Source: Enterobacter sp. RHBSTW-00175
GTDB lineage: Bacteria > Pseudomonadota > Gammaproteobacteria > Enterobacterales > Enterobacteriaceae
Direction of reading: 5' to 3'
Length of the DNA stretch: 64,000 bases
Assembly (NCBI RefSeq): GCF_013927005.1
Contig: NZ_CP055931.1
Span: 1 to 64,000, forward strand
Shown: positions 8,295 to 16,398 of the stretch, piece by piece
Layout of the letters: every line of letters starts with the position of its first letter
Numbering within the stretch: the stretch's first letter is position 1
The notes under the pieces: generated by a model
The model's input: the letters and a program-made list of their open reading frames with translations, nothing else
What the model was told of the DNA's origin: nothing
Database searches by the model: none
Made by a program: the position numbers and the translations under genes

Positions 8295-8756
8295 TCATGA
8301 ATGGCAACAGCGCCCGTTTCCGTGATGATGCTGACGCCCACCCTGGCACGCATTTTCTGCTGTGTTCCCGTCAGAGTGACAGCATTTTTTCCCTTTCGCC
8401 TCATGATGAAAGGACTGGCGTCCCTGCTCCGGCTTATTCAGTTCAGTCAGAACACGGGTATCCGGATCACACAGTTCAGTGAACAAACGACGACCACAGT
8501 CAGTCTGGTACACCGCGATCTGATGCCCCAGTAATTTACCCAGCATCCGTTCCCCGATGTTACGGACCACAACGCGGCTGACTTGCTGTTGAACCAGCAG
8601 GTCAACCAGCTTCCGTTTACCTGAACAATCTGCGCCCAGCGCGGGATTTTCTGTCCGGCTGAGCTCCACACCGCGCTCATCCACCAGGACAAGGTGACTC
8701 GCTTTGGTAAAATGATTTGCTACCCGGTCGTCATTCACTGGAATGGCTGTGATCAT
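8295..8756 (-). CDS. NifX/NifB-family Fe-Mo cluster-binding-domain protein with Cys/His-rich tail
   Basis: A 153-residue protein. Residues 1-105 fit the dinitrogenase iron-molybdenum cofactor (NifX-like) domain: MITAIPVNDDRVANHFTKASHLVL...VVRNIGERMLGKLLGHQIAVYQ. The tail from about 115 is rich in metal ligands (KKCCHSD, HHHGNGRCCHS). Outside nitrogen fixation such proteins are small metal/cluster carriers often next to DUF134 genes, as here (26-bp overlap). A different-frame 72-codon ORF overlaps the 3' end; I treat it as a shadow. No nif genes are present. Confidence 0.75.
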   Translation of the reverse strand: MITAIPVNDDRVANHFTKASHLVLVDERGVELSRTENPALGADCSGKRKLVDLLVQQQVSRVVVRNIGERMLGKLLGHQIAVYQTDCGRRLFTELCDPDTRVLTELNKPEQGRQSFHHEAKGKKCCHSDGNTAENACQGGRQHHHGNGRCCHS

Positions 8757-9051
8757 CTTGTGTAACTCCTTCCCTTTCAGAGTGCATTATTAAGGCCTTG
8801 CCCTGAGTGAGACAGTCCACAACCTTAAAACGGGCTGCTTTCAGGACATTGGCCAGTGTCTGCCTTGAAACCCCCATTGCAACAGCCGCTTCCTGCTGTT
8901 GCATGCCCAGTAAATCGACCAGCCGTAACGCTTCAAACTCATCTTCTTTTAAATGAACATGTTCAAGCTGGCTCATCGGTCGCGCATTGGGCTTAAAACA
9001 GGTATCCGCAGGGCGGCCACAGATGTTACGGGGAATTCTGGGTCTTGGCAT
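8731..9051 (-). CDS. DUF134-family DNA-binding protein
   Basis: A 106-residue protein starting MPRPRIPRNICGRPADTCFKPN. DUF134 proteins have this N-terminal Pro/Arg stretch with cysteines (C11, C18) followed by a sigma-70 region-4-like helix-turn-helix (DEFEALRLVDLLGMQQQEAAVAMGVSRQTLANVL). It is probably a regulator of the overlapping NifX-like gene and itself. Two direct repeats lie just upstream. It has the family length and looks intact. Confidence 0.82.
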   Translation of the reverse strand: MPRPRIPRNICGRPADTCFKPNARPMSQLEHVHLKEDEFEALRLVDLLGMQQQEAAVAMGVSRQTLANVLKAARFKVVDCLTQGKALIMHSEREGVTQDDHSHSSE

Positions 9052-9064
9052 GAAGGCTCCTTAT

Positions 9065-9103
9065 TGGCATATGCTATATATACACTCATAAACTGGCATA
9101 TGC
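9065..9103. promoter_or_regulatory. Twin TGGCATATGC repeats upstream of DUF134 gene
   Basis: TGGCATATGC occurs at 9065-9074 and 9094-9103, 29 bp apart (about three helical turns). Each contains the 8-bp palindrome GCATATGC and is followed by a TATA-like tract. The first copy is 14 bp before the DUF134 ATG. This fits binding of two regulator dimers on one DNA face. Confidence 0.55.
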
Positions 9104-9254
9104 AATATACTCTGCTCACCGGTGGAGAATTTTTTGCTTTACCCTGGAGTCTGTAAGTGGGCAGCAGGTCATGAGAGATGAAGAGAAAGAAAACAGATAC
9201 TGTATGAGACTCAATTTAAAGTGCTGCCATAAGGGGGTCGTCTCAGAAAACGGA

Positions 9255-10581
9255 ATCTATGGTCACTCCCGTTTTTGCAACACCGATTTTGACGACAAGT
9301 TGGCTTGCTTGAATCTATCCGGCGTCTGAATGGGATTTTATTCCCGCGCCTCGATGAGTTCCGCGCCTGATGAACCTCCAGAAAATATACGGCTTCAATG
9401 AGCCTTTCCGTTTTACAGGTTCCTCAACAGGCCGGTGGGCCGTTAGTATCATCAATATCAGTATTCGCAAAACCAGATGAATGATTGTTTAAACTGGTGT
9501 ATTTCTGCCTTTATGCTTCGTAAGTTTGCTGTCGCGCCGTCAGTGCCCAGGCTATTCTGGCCAGCTTGTTTGCCAGAGCACAGGTGACGACAAAGTTGCT
9601 TTTCCGACACAACAACTCCCTGACCCAGTCGGCCAACTTGCCAGACTGGTGTTCCAGTTTTTGTATGAATACCCTGGCACACTGAACCAACAAAGTTCGG
9701 ATCTTTTTGTTGCCCCGCTTGCTAATCCCTAACAATGTCGTCCGACCTCCCGTGCTGTACTGTCGGGGTACCAGCCCTGTTGCCGCCGCAAAGTCACGGC
9801 TGCTGGCGTACTGCTTCCCGTCGCCAATCTCAGTTGAAATAGTACTGGCAGTCAGCGTTCCAACGCAGGGAATACTCAGCAAGCGCTGTCCAACCTCATC
9901 TTCGTCCAACTTTCGTTTCAACTGAGATTCCAGATCTTTAATCTGCTCAACAAGATAGTGATAATGCTGTTGTAATTTCAGCAGTAACTGGCTGAGATAA
10001 AGAGGCAAACTACTGTCCTCAAGAAGGGTACTCAGTCGACTAATAACGGCAGCACCTCGCGGAACGCTGATACCAAATTCCAGCAGAAAAGCATGCATCT
10101 GATTAGTTGTTTTCACCTTATCCTGAACCAGGGATTCACGGACACGATGCAGAGCTCGCATTGCCTGCTGAGATTCGGTTCTGGGCTGCATGAAACGCAT
10201 AGATGGACGTGATGCTGCTTCACAGATAGCTTCAGCATCAACGAAGTCATTTTTGTTGCTTTTAACGAATGGGCGGACAAATTGCGGTGATATCAGCTTT
10301 GGAAAATGCCCTAACTCTGCCAGCTTGCGTGCCATAAAGTGAGAACCGCCACAGGCTTCCATCGCGATGGTTGTTGCCGGGCATGTCGCCAGAAATTCGA
10401 TTAGCTTTGGTCGGGTGAATTTTTTACGGTAAACGGCCTTCCCACGATGATCCTGACAATGAATATGGAAAGAGTTCTTACCCAGATCGATACCAATAAG
10501 CGCAATGTTTTCCATGATGGTTCTCCGAATGAAAGCCTGTCCTCAGCATAGTACTGGGAAGGAGGGAGTGACCATCTCATT
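9255..10581 (-). mobile_element. IS4321/IS5075-type element, copy 1 (divergent copy)
   Basis: Exactly 1327 bp. It splits the left Tn A terminal repeat after 21 bases. No terminal target duplication is seen, as expected for the IS1111 branch of IS110. Its transposase differs from the other four copies at about eight residues. Confidence 0.88.
9511..10515 (-). CDS. IS110/IS1111-family transposase (IS4321/IS5075 type), variant
   Basis: A 334-residue DEDD transposase: IGIDLGKNSFHIH (Asp), IAMEACGGSHFMAR (Glu), NDFVDAEAICEA (Asp pair), LSIPCVGTLTASTI, and the C-terminal PRQYSTGGRTTLLGISKRGNKKIR serine motif. It differs from copies 2-5 at several sites (LAELGHFPKL, RFMQPR, LLEDSS, VRELLCRK, QTYEA), so it is a separate lineage, perhaps IS4321 versus IS5075. 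It reads toward the outer GGGG end of the host repeat. Confidence 0.9.
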   Translation of the reverse strand: MENIALIGIDLGKNSFHIHCQDHRGKAVYRKKFTRPKLIEFLATCPATTIAMEACGGSHFMARKLAELGHFPKLISPQFVRPFVKSNKNDFVDAEAICEAASRPSMRFMQPRTESQQAMRALHRVRESLVQDKVKTTNQMHAFLLEFGISVPRGAAVISRLSTLLEDSSLPLYLSQLLLKLQQHYHYLVEQIKDLESQLKRKLDEDEVGQRLLSIPCVGTLTASTISTEIGDGKQYASSRDFAAATGLVPRQYSTGGRTTLLGISKRGNKKIRTLLVQCARVFIQKLEHQSGKLADWVRELLCRKSNFVVTCALANKLARIAWALTARQQTYEA

Positions 10582-10593
10582 AAATAAAGCACG

Positions 10594-11814
10594 CTAAGCC
10601 GGTGGCAGCGGTCGCAATGGCCTGAACTTCCCCGCACCGACCTTGGCACTGCTGCGCCATAGGTAATCGCCGGTCAGGTTGATATGCTCCCACCCCAGCG
10701 GGGACAGATATTGCAGCAACGTGTCGTCCAGCGCCTCGCCCTTATTCAGCCCCGCATGGACGCGGCGGCGCAGCTCCACGCTTTGCAGCCAATCCAGAAT
10801 GAACAGCGTGCGCTCGATGCGCCCATACATCCGCACCTTGTCGTTGATCGCCTTGCCGGAAGCCTGGAACTGCTGTTGATGCTTGTTCTTGGCCGCATTG
10901 AACAGCTTGCCGATGATACGGTCGTGAAGGTCGATGATTTCATCAGTGACGGTGGCCATGCCCTCGATGGCCAGTGCTACCAAGGTGGCGTAACGCCGCT
11001 GCGACTCGAACTTGGCCAGGTCGGCGGGCGTCATCTGGCCGCCTTCGCGGGCGATCTTGAGCAAGCGGTTTTGGTGTACCTGCCGTTCGATGCCAGCAGG
11101 TAGGTCAAGCGCCTGCCAGGCTTTGAGGCGTTCGATGTGTTCAAGCATGTGGCGCGAGTTTGGCTTGGCGGGCGATTGGCGCAGCCACGCTAGCCACGTC
11201 ATTTTGCTACCATCCTTGCGCTTGAGCAGTTCGTCCAGGCACTGGCGATGGACAGGTATCAAGGAATCGGCCAATGCCGCATGGATGCTTCGGTTGGCAC
11301 GGGTAATGGCCTCGGCGCTTGCGCGCTCGATGGCATTCATGGCGGGTAGGATGATGCTCTGCCGCCGCAGGTTTTCAACAAGGGTGCTGGCCAGCACAAT
11401 GCCTTTGTCTGTTTGCAAGGCCAGTTCGGTCAATGTATGCACGGCTTGCCGGTAATGACTCATGGTGAAGGGCTTGAATCCAAACACCGTTTGCAGCTCG
11501 ACCAAGTGCTCCCGCCGTGTCTGCTCGCGCTGGCCGTAATGGTTCCAGCTTCCCACCGGCACCTTGAGTTGTGCGGCCACCATGCGCAGCAGGGGCAGAA
11601 ATGGAGGATCATCGACGCCCAAGAAGATGCCAGGGAATCGCAAGTAGCAAAGCTGCACGGCGAAGCCCAATCGATTCGCGGCGCCGCGACGCTGACGGAT
11701 CACCGACAGGTCGGTTTCGTTGAACGTGTAGTGCCGTATCAGTTCGTCTTTGGCATCTGGCAGTGTCAGCAGACTTTCGCGCTCGGTGGCGGACAGGATT
11801 GAGCGGCGTGGCAT
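10594..11814 (-). pseudogene. tnpA: Tn21-type tnpA with two internal in-frame deletions
   Basis: A 406-residue frame that matches both ends of the 988-residue TnpA at 41667-44633 but lacks two internal blocks. The first joins ...VRMYGRI directly to [10 protein letters not shown] (about 520 residues lost); the second joins NKGEA to LDDTLLQYL (about 60 lost). Both keep frame. The lost part includes the segments with the catalytic Asp residues ([16 protein letters not shown]). It therefore keeps the DNA-binding N-terminus and the C-terminal end but cannot catalyse transposition. It might act as a dominant-negative binder; that is speculation. The stop lies inside the terminal repeat. Confidence 0.85.
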
Positions 11815-11816
11815 GG

Positions 11817-12374
11817 TCAGTCTTCCCGCAGGTACTGGTACAAGGTTTCGCGGCTGATGCCGAAGTCACGGGCCACCAAGGTTTTCTGCTCGCCTGCCGC
11901 AACTCGCCGTTTCAACTCGGCAATTTGTTCGCTGTTCAGCGATTTCTTTCGTCCCCGGTAGGCCCCGCGCTGCTTAGCCAGCACGATTCCCTCGCGCTGA
12001 CGTTCGCGGATCAGAGCGCGCTCGAACTCAGCAAAGGCTCCCATGACCGACAGCATCAGATTGGCCATCGGTGAGTCCTCGCCGGTGAACGTTAGCCCTT
12101 CTTTGACGAACTCCATGCGCACGCCCCGTTGTGTCAGCCCTTGGACGATGCGGCGCAGGTCATCAAGGTTGCGTGCCAACCTGTCCATGCTATGCACCAC
12201 CACGGTGTCGCCCTCGCGGACGAAGGCCAGCAGCCTTTCAAGTTCGGGACGTTGTGTGTCCTTGCCTGAAGCCTTATCGGTGAATACCTTGCCGACTTCT
12301 ATTTGTTCCAGTTGTCGATCAGGATTCTGGTCGAAGCTGCTGACGCGAACGTAGCCGATACGTTGACCTTGCAA
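11817..12374 (-). CDS. tnpR: Tn21-subgroup serine resolvase TnpR
   Basis: A 185-residue resolvase. It starts at TTG (12374), giving LQGQRIGYVRVSSFDQNPDRQLE, the standard Tn21-type N-terminus; a longer frame from 12434 is not needed. The catalytic serine is in RVSSFDQN, with HSMDRLARNLDDL and the E-F-E-R-A-L-I-R-E-R helix after it. The C-terminal helix-turn-helix is ARDFGISRETLYQYL. It resolves cointegrates at res. It ends 2 bp before the deleted tnpA, as in Tn21/Tn501-type tnpR-tnpA operons. Confidence 0.9.
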   Translation of the reverse strand: MQGQRIGYVRVSSFDQNPDRQLEQIEVGKVFTDKASGKDTQRPELERLLAFVREGDTVVVHSMDRLARNLDDLRRIVQGLTQRGVRMEFVKEGLTFTGEDSPMANLMLSVMGAFAEFERALIRERQREGIVLAKQRGAYRGRKKSLNSEQIAELKRRVAAGEQKTLVARDFGISRETLYQYLRED

Positions 12375-12504
12375 GATGCCTCCAAAGGTAAAAATGTCAG
12401 GATGAAATCTATTACCCTTGGCTGAATGTGTCAATAAATATAAATTAATACCCTACTCTGACGTTGTTTGTGCTCAACATCTGACATCAGGTTAGGGTAT
12501 AGTC
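12375..12504. other. Probable res site upstream of tnpR
   Basis: An AT-rich 130-bp spacer between tnpR and the efflux operon with several TGTCA/TGACA half-sites (12393, 12428, about 12459, 12480, 12513). The expected place for the three TnpR-binding subsites. Exact subsite limits are not assigned. Confidence 0.5.
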
Positions 12505-13992
12505 TTAACTGACACCACCTCCCAGGGCCTGATATAAAGCAACACTATCGACTAGGCGTTGTGCCTGGATCGCAACCATATTGATCCGGATTGACTGTGC
12601 CTGTTGCTGCGCGATGAGCAGTTGCAGGTAGCTGGCCGCGCCCAGCCGGTATTGCCGCTCGACCGACTGCAAGGAGGCCTGTGCAGCCATATCAGCGGCA
12701 GCGAGGGCAGTCAAAGTTTGTGCATCGCTTTCCACCGCGCGCAGGGTGTCGGCGACGTTACGCAAAGACTCCAATACGACGCTCTGGTAATTGGCTACGG
12801 CGGCATCAAAAGCGGCGAGCGCCGCTCTTTTTTCAGCGGGTAGCCCTGGATTAAAAAGAGGCTGGGTGAGCTGCGCAACCAGGCCCCACACTGCCGAGCC
12901 ACCACCGAACAGGGCACCGGTGGTCAGCGCCTGAGAACCAAGGTTGGCGCTCAGGTTGATCTGTGGGTAGAGCTTGGCGACAGCCACACCATAGTCTGCA
13001 TTGGCCGCATGCAACAGCGCCTCTGACGCCTGGATATCCGGTCGGCGGCGCACCAGTTCTGAGGGCACGACGAGCGGCATCTCGACGGGTAGAGTGAAAT
13101 CGGCCAGAGTGAAGGCCGGGATGCCACCCGTGCCTGGGGCACGACCGGCTAGCACCGCCAGTAGATGTTCGGTTTGTTGCAGTTGTTTACGCAGCGCAGG
13201 CAGTTCTGCCCGCGTTTGCTCCGCCTGAGCTTGTAGGCTCAACGCTTCATCAGGTGAGGCCTGACCGATACGCACGCGTTCATGGGCTAGGCGCAGTTGC
13301 TCATCCTGCACGCGCAAAATGGCAGTAGTGGCTTCTAGTTGCGCGGCGAGGCGTGCTCGGGTAATGGCAGCGGTTGCCATGTTGCCGGCAAGGGCCAGGC
13401 GCGCAGCATTCAGTTCGAAGCGACGGTAGTCGGCGCGAGCAGCCAAGGCTTCGAGTGCGCGCCGGTTGCCGCCAGCCAGATCGAGGTTGTAATGCACGCC
13501 AACGCTGGCGTTGTAGAGGCTGAATTGACGTGCGTCTCCGCTCAACCCTTGGCTACTGGGACTCATTTGCTGGCGCTGAGATCCCAGTGCGACATCTACC
13601 TGTGGATATTGCGTCGAGCCCGCCTGTGCGGCAAGAAGCTCCTGCGCCTGTCGCAAATTGGCGCTGATGCTCGCCAGCGTCGGGCTGACATGGAAAGCTT
13701 CGTTTATCAGTCCGTCGAGTGCGGATGAACCCAAGCTTTGCCACCATTGCGTTTCGATCGGAAGCCCTTCGACTAGACGTTGTGTTTCGCCAAACTGCGT
13801 GGGAGCGGACACGGTTCTATCAGCTACCGGTGTTGCAGTGTAGCGAGCCACATCGGGTGCGGTGGGACGCTGAAAATCAGGGCCGGCGGCGCAGCCGGCC
13901 AGACCGGCGGTGACCAGACCAGCTACCAGGTAAGTTGCCGCAAGCCGTCTTTCGAGGCTGATGGGGCGCTGGCATGTTTTAGCGTGCTCCAT
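12505..13992 (-). CDS. TolC/NodT-family outer-membrane efflux lipoprotein
   Basis: A 495-residue outer-membrane factor of the OprM/NodT type. It has a lipoprotein signal (residues about 16-33 hydrophobic, lipobox LAGC), then two outer-membrane efflux repeats rich in long Ala/Gln helices (residues about 75-270 and 290-480), with VVPSELVRRRPDIQASEALLHAANADYGVA, a hallmark of NodT proteins. It would form the trimeric outer channel for the HlyD/ABC pump encoded upstream. It overlaps the cytochrome gene by 14 bp and is the last gene of the operon. Confidence 0.9.
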   Translation of the reverse strand: MEHAKTCQRPISLERRLAATYLVAGLVTAGLAGCAAGPDFQRPTAPDVARYTATPVADRTVSAPTQFGETQRLVEGLPIETQWWQSLGSSALDGLINEAFHVSPTLASISANLRQAQELLAAQAGSTQYPQVDVALGSQRQQMSPSSQGLSGDARQFSLYNASVGVHYNLDLAGGNRRALEALAARADYRRFELNAARLALAGNMATAAITRARLAAQLEATTAILRVQDEQLRLAHERVRIGQASPDEALSLQAQAEQTRAELPALRKQLQQTEHLLAVLAGRAPGTGGIPAFTLADFTLPVEMPLVVPSELVRRRPDIQASEALLHAANADYGVAVAKLYPQINLSANLGSQALTTGALFGGGSAVWGLVAQLTQPLFNPGLPAEKRAALAAFDAAVANYQSVVLESLRNVADTLRAVESDAQTLTALAAADMAAQASLQSVERQYRLGAASYLQLLIAQQQAQSIRINMVAIQAQRLVDSVALYQALGGGVS

Positions 13993-14452
13993 AAAAATGC
14001 TCCACGAAAGGTTTACGGAAAGCTTGGTGGCAGCCCAAGCAGCTTTCCTGCACGTGGGCGAATGATTGGATCACCGCCTTGCCGTCGCTGCTCGCAGCAG
14101 CCAGCTTCATGGCCAGCGCCGCCTCGTGAGTCTGCGCGTCAAAGTTTCTGAACTTGGTCGCATCAGCGCCGAGGTAAGCAAGGATGCGCATTTTTTCAGT
14201 AAGCGGTGGCTCGGGGTGTGCAGCAACTTTTGGGGCGAGCTGAACGACCTGAACCCATTCCTCCTGCGAAATCGCACCGGTAATAGCCTGCATGTTGCGC
14301 CCGAGTTCCTGCATGATCTTGCGTAGCGCCAGTGGCTCAACCTGGGTAGCGTCACCAGCCCAAGCTGGCAACTGAAAACCCCATAAAAGCAGGCAGGCCG
14401 TAACGGTCAGGGTGATAGTTCCAAATGCGTGGCTGTGTTTGCGGTGGGTCAT
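13979..14452 (-). CDS. Small periplasmic c-type cytochrome (cytochrome c'-like)
   Basis: A 157-residue protein with a signal peptide (ITLTVTACLLLWGFQLPAWA) and one haem-binding motif CLGCH near the C-terminus (QESCLGCHQAFRKPF), the placement seen in class II/c' cytochromes. Start 14452 follows AGGAGAATTTC. Its presence inside an ABC efflux operon is unusual; it may couple redox or gas sensing to export, but nothing in the sequence shows how. It lies 28 bp after the ABC ATPase gene. Confidence 0.78.
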   Translation of the reverse strand: MTHRKHSHAFGTITLTVTACLLLWGFQLPAWAGDATQVEPLALRKIMQELGRNMQAITGAISQEEWVQVVQLAPKVAAHPEPPLTEKMRILAYLGADATKFRNFDAQTHEAALAMKLAAASSDGKAVIQSFAHVQESCLGCHQAFRKPFVEHFYGAR

Positions 14453-14480
14453 GAAATTCTCCTGTAATTCAATCGTTCTC

Positions 14481-15191
14481 TCATTCGAACTCCCGCCCTT
14501 CGCCAGCTTCCTCATGGGTCACGCCGTCGCGGATGTGGTAGATGCGCTTGAATGTGGGGATGATCTTTTCGTCATGGGTGACGACGATGATGGCGGTCTC
14601 GAACTTCCGGGCCATGTCGTTGAGGATGCGGATTACAGCCATGGCGCGCTCGGAATCCAGCGGCGCAGTGGGTTCATCGGCCAGGATCACCGGCGGACGA
14701 TTGACCAGTCCGCGCGCGATGGCGACCCGTTGCTGCTCGCCACCGGAGAGTTGCGAGGGCATTGCGCGAGCTCGGTGTTGCACATCAAGCGCTGTGAGCA
14801 ATTCCAGTGCCTTCGCGCGTGACTCTCCATTCGCGACGCCTGCAAGCATCGGCAGCAGCGCCACGTTGTCGGTGACATCGAGAAACGGAATCAGGTACGG
14901 CGCCTGGAAAACGAAACCGATCTTGTCACGCCGTAAGGCGCGCAGGTCGCGGACTTTCCAGCCATCGGCGTAGATCACTTCATCGCCCAGCGTCATGCGA
15001 CCGGCGGTCGGTTCGATCACCGCACCCAGACACTTGAGCAGCGTGCTCTTGCCGGACCCGGAAGGGCCGATCAGTCCCACCACTTCACCAGGCGCAACAT
15101 GCATATTCACGTCTCTCAAGGCAAAGACAGCGGTGTCACCATCGCCATACCGCTTGCTTAAACTTTCGATGTGTATCCCTTTGCCACTCAT
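14481..15191 (-). CDS. ABC transporter ATP-binding protein (MacB/LolD/DevA type)
   Basis: A 236-residue ATPase with Walker A GPSGSGKST, Q-loop VFQAPYLIPFL, signature LSGGEQQRVAIARGL, Walker B VILADEPTAPLD and H-loop VVTHD. It groups with lipoprotein/macrolide exporter ATPases that work with an FtsX-like permease. The start at 15191 is preceded by GGAGG; one upstream in-frame Met exists. It forms the energy subunit of the pump with the gene just upstream (2-bp gap). Confidence 0.92.
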   Translation of the reverse strand: MSGKGIHIESLSKRYGDGDTAVFALRDVNMHVAPGEVVGLIGPSGSGKSTLLKCLGAVIEPTAGRMTLGDEVIYADGWKVRDLRALRRDKIGFVFQAPYLIPFLDVTDNVALLPMLAGVANGESRAKALELLTALDVQHRARAMPSQLSGGEQQRVAIARGLVNRPPVILADEPTAPLDSERAMAVIRILNDMARKFETAIIVVTHDEKIIPTFKRIYHIRDGVTHEEAGEGREFE

Positions 15192-15192
15192 C

Positions 15193-16398
15193 TCAACCTC
15201 CAATGGCTTCGGCCGGATCGACCTTGAGTGCCATGCGAATGGCGACGAGGCTAGCTAGAACGCAGATCACGAGCACGGCAAAAAAACCGGCGACAGAATC
15301 CATTGGCGTGAGCAGGACATATTTTGGAAAAGCCGGTGCTGAAAAGGTGGCTGTGATCTTGCCGACCACGAAGCCAATCACGCCCAGGGCGAGCGCCTGC
15401 TGCATGATCATCGCGGCGATGGTTCGGTTGCGTGTGCCGATGAGCTTCAACACCGCGATCTCACGGATTTTGTCCATCGTCAGCGAATAGATGATGAAGG
15501 CAACGATGGCCGCGCTAACGATGGCCAGAATCACAAGGAACATGCCGATCTGCTTGGCCGAGGTGGCGATCAGCTTGCCGACGAGGATGTCTTCCATCTG
15601 TGCCCGGGTGTAGACCGTCAAACGCTTCCAGCGCTGGATGGATTCGGCAACCTCTTCCGGCGCATGACCAGGTTTCAGAGTGACCAGCACGGCATTGACG
15701 AACGCGTTGCTGCTCTGTGAAGCAATCACGGCATCCAGCAAACCTGGATCACCGGGTCGATTGAAGACCGGGTTGGCTTCGGTGCGACGCCGGCTTTGCC
15801 AGATGGCATCGTTGTCCTTGAGGAACTGGGCCTCCTGGGCATCTTTGAGCGGAATGAATACCATCGGGTCGCCGCTGGACGACACCATGCGCCGTGTCAG
15901 CCCCACGACGGTGTAATGATTGCGGCGAATGGCAAGACGATCTCCCAGTTTGAAGCCGGTGGCGATGTCGGCCACAGCCTCGTAGTGACCGCGCGTGATC
16001 TGGCGTCCAGCGACGAGATAAGGAGGCCATCCGGGTGTAGCCCCCAACGCACCGGGCGCGATGCCGACCACCATGGTGCGTACATCACTCTCGCCCTTGC
16101 GTACCTGCATGGTCAGGTAGGTCGCGTTCGCTGCCTGTGAGACTCCCGGCATGGCGAGAATGGCGCGATACACGTCATCGTTGAGGCTGGACGACTCCGC
16201 ATAAGGACCCAGAGTATCCTTTTGCACCACCCAAAGGTCAGCGCCACTGTTGTCGAGCAACGCCTTGCCGTCGTCCACCATGCCTCGGTACACCCCAGCC
16301 ATGACTAGGGTGACGCCGATCAGCAGACCCAGACCGATGCCGGTGAAGACGAATTTCCCCCAGGCATGGAGAATGTCGCGGCCGGCCAGGCTGATCAT
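15193..16398 (-). CDS. FtsX/DevC-like ABC exporter permease
   Basis: A 401-residue permease with the MacB-type layout: one N-terminal membrane helix (residues about 15-38), a large periplasmic domain (about 40-280), and three C-terminal helices (about 283-310, 335-355, 365-390) ending in the ALKVDPAEAIGG tail. Such permeases act as mechanotransmitters on periplasmic substrates rather than classic pores. It overlaps the HlyD gene by 4 bp (ATGA). Confidence 0.88.
   Translation of the reverse strand: MISLAGRDILHAWGKFVFTGIGLGLLIGVTLVMAGVYRGMVDDGKALLDNSGADLWVVQKDTLGPYAESSSLNDDVYRAILAMPGVSQAANATYLTMQVRKGESDVRTMVVGIAPGALGATPGWPPYLVAGRQITRGHYEAVADIATGFKLGDRLAIRRNHYTVVGLTRRMVSSSGDPMVFIPLKDAQEAQFLKDNDAIWQSRRRTEANPVFNRPGDPGLLDAVIASQSSNAFVNAVLVTLKPGHAPEEVAESIQRWKRLTVYTRAQMEDILVGKLIATSAKQIGMFLVILAIVSAAIVAFIIYSLTMDKIREIAVLKLIGTRNRTIAAMIMQQALALGVIGFVVGKITATFSAPAFPKYVLLTPMDSVAGFFAVLVICVLASLVAIRMALKVDPAEAIGG

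Noticed and set aside
8186..8404. 72-codon minus-strand frame between the PaaI-like and NifX-like genes
   Set aside because: It overlaps the NifX-like gene in another frame and shows no recognisable family. A frameshift in the NifX-like tail would be an alternative, but nothing in the sequence proves it.
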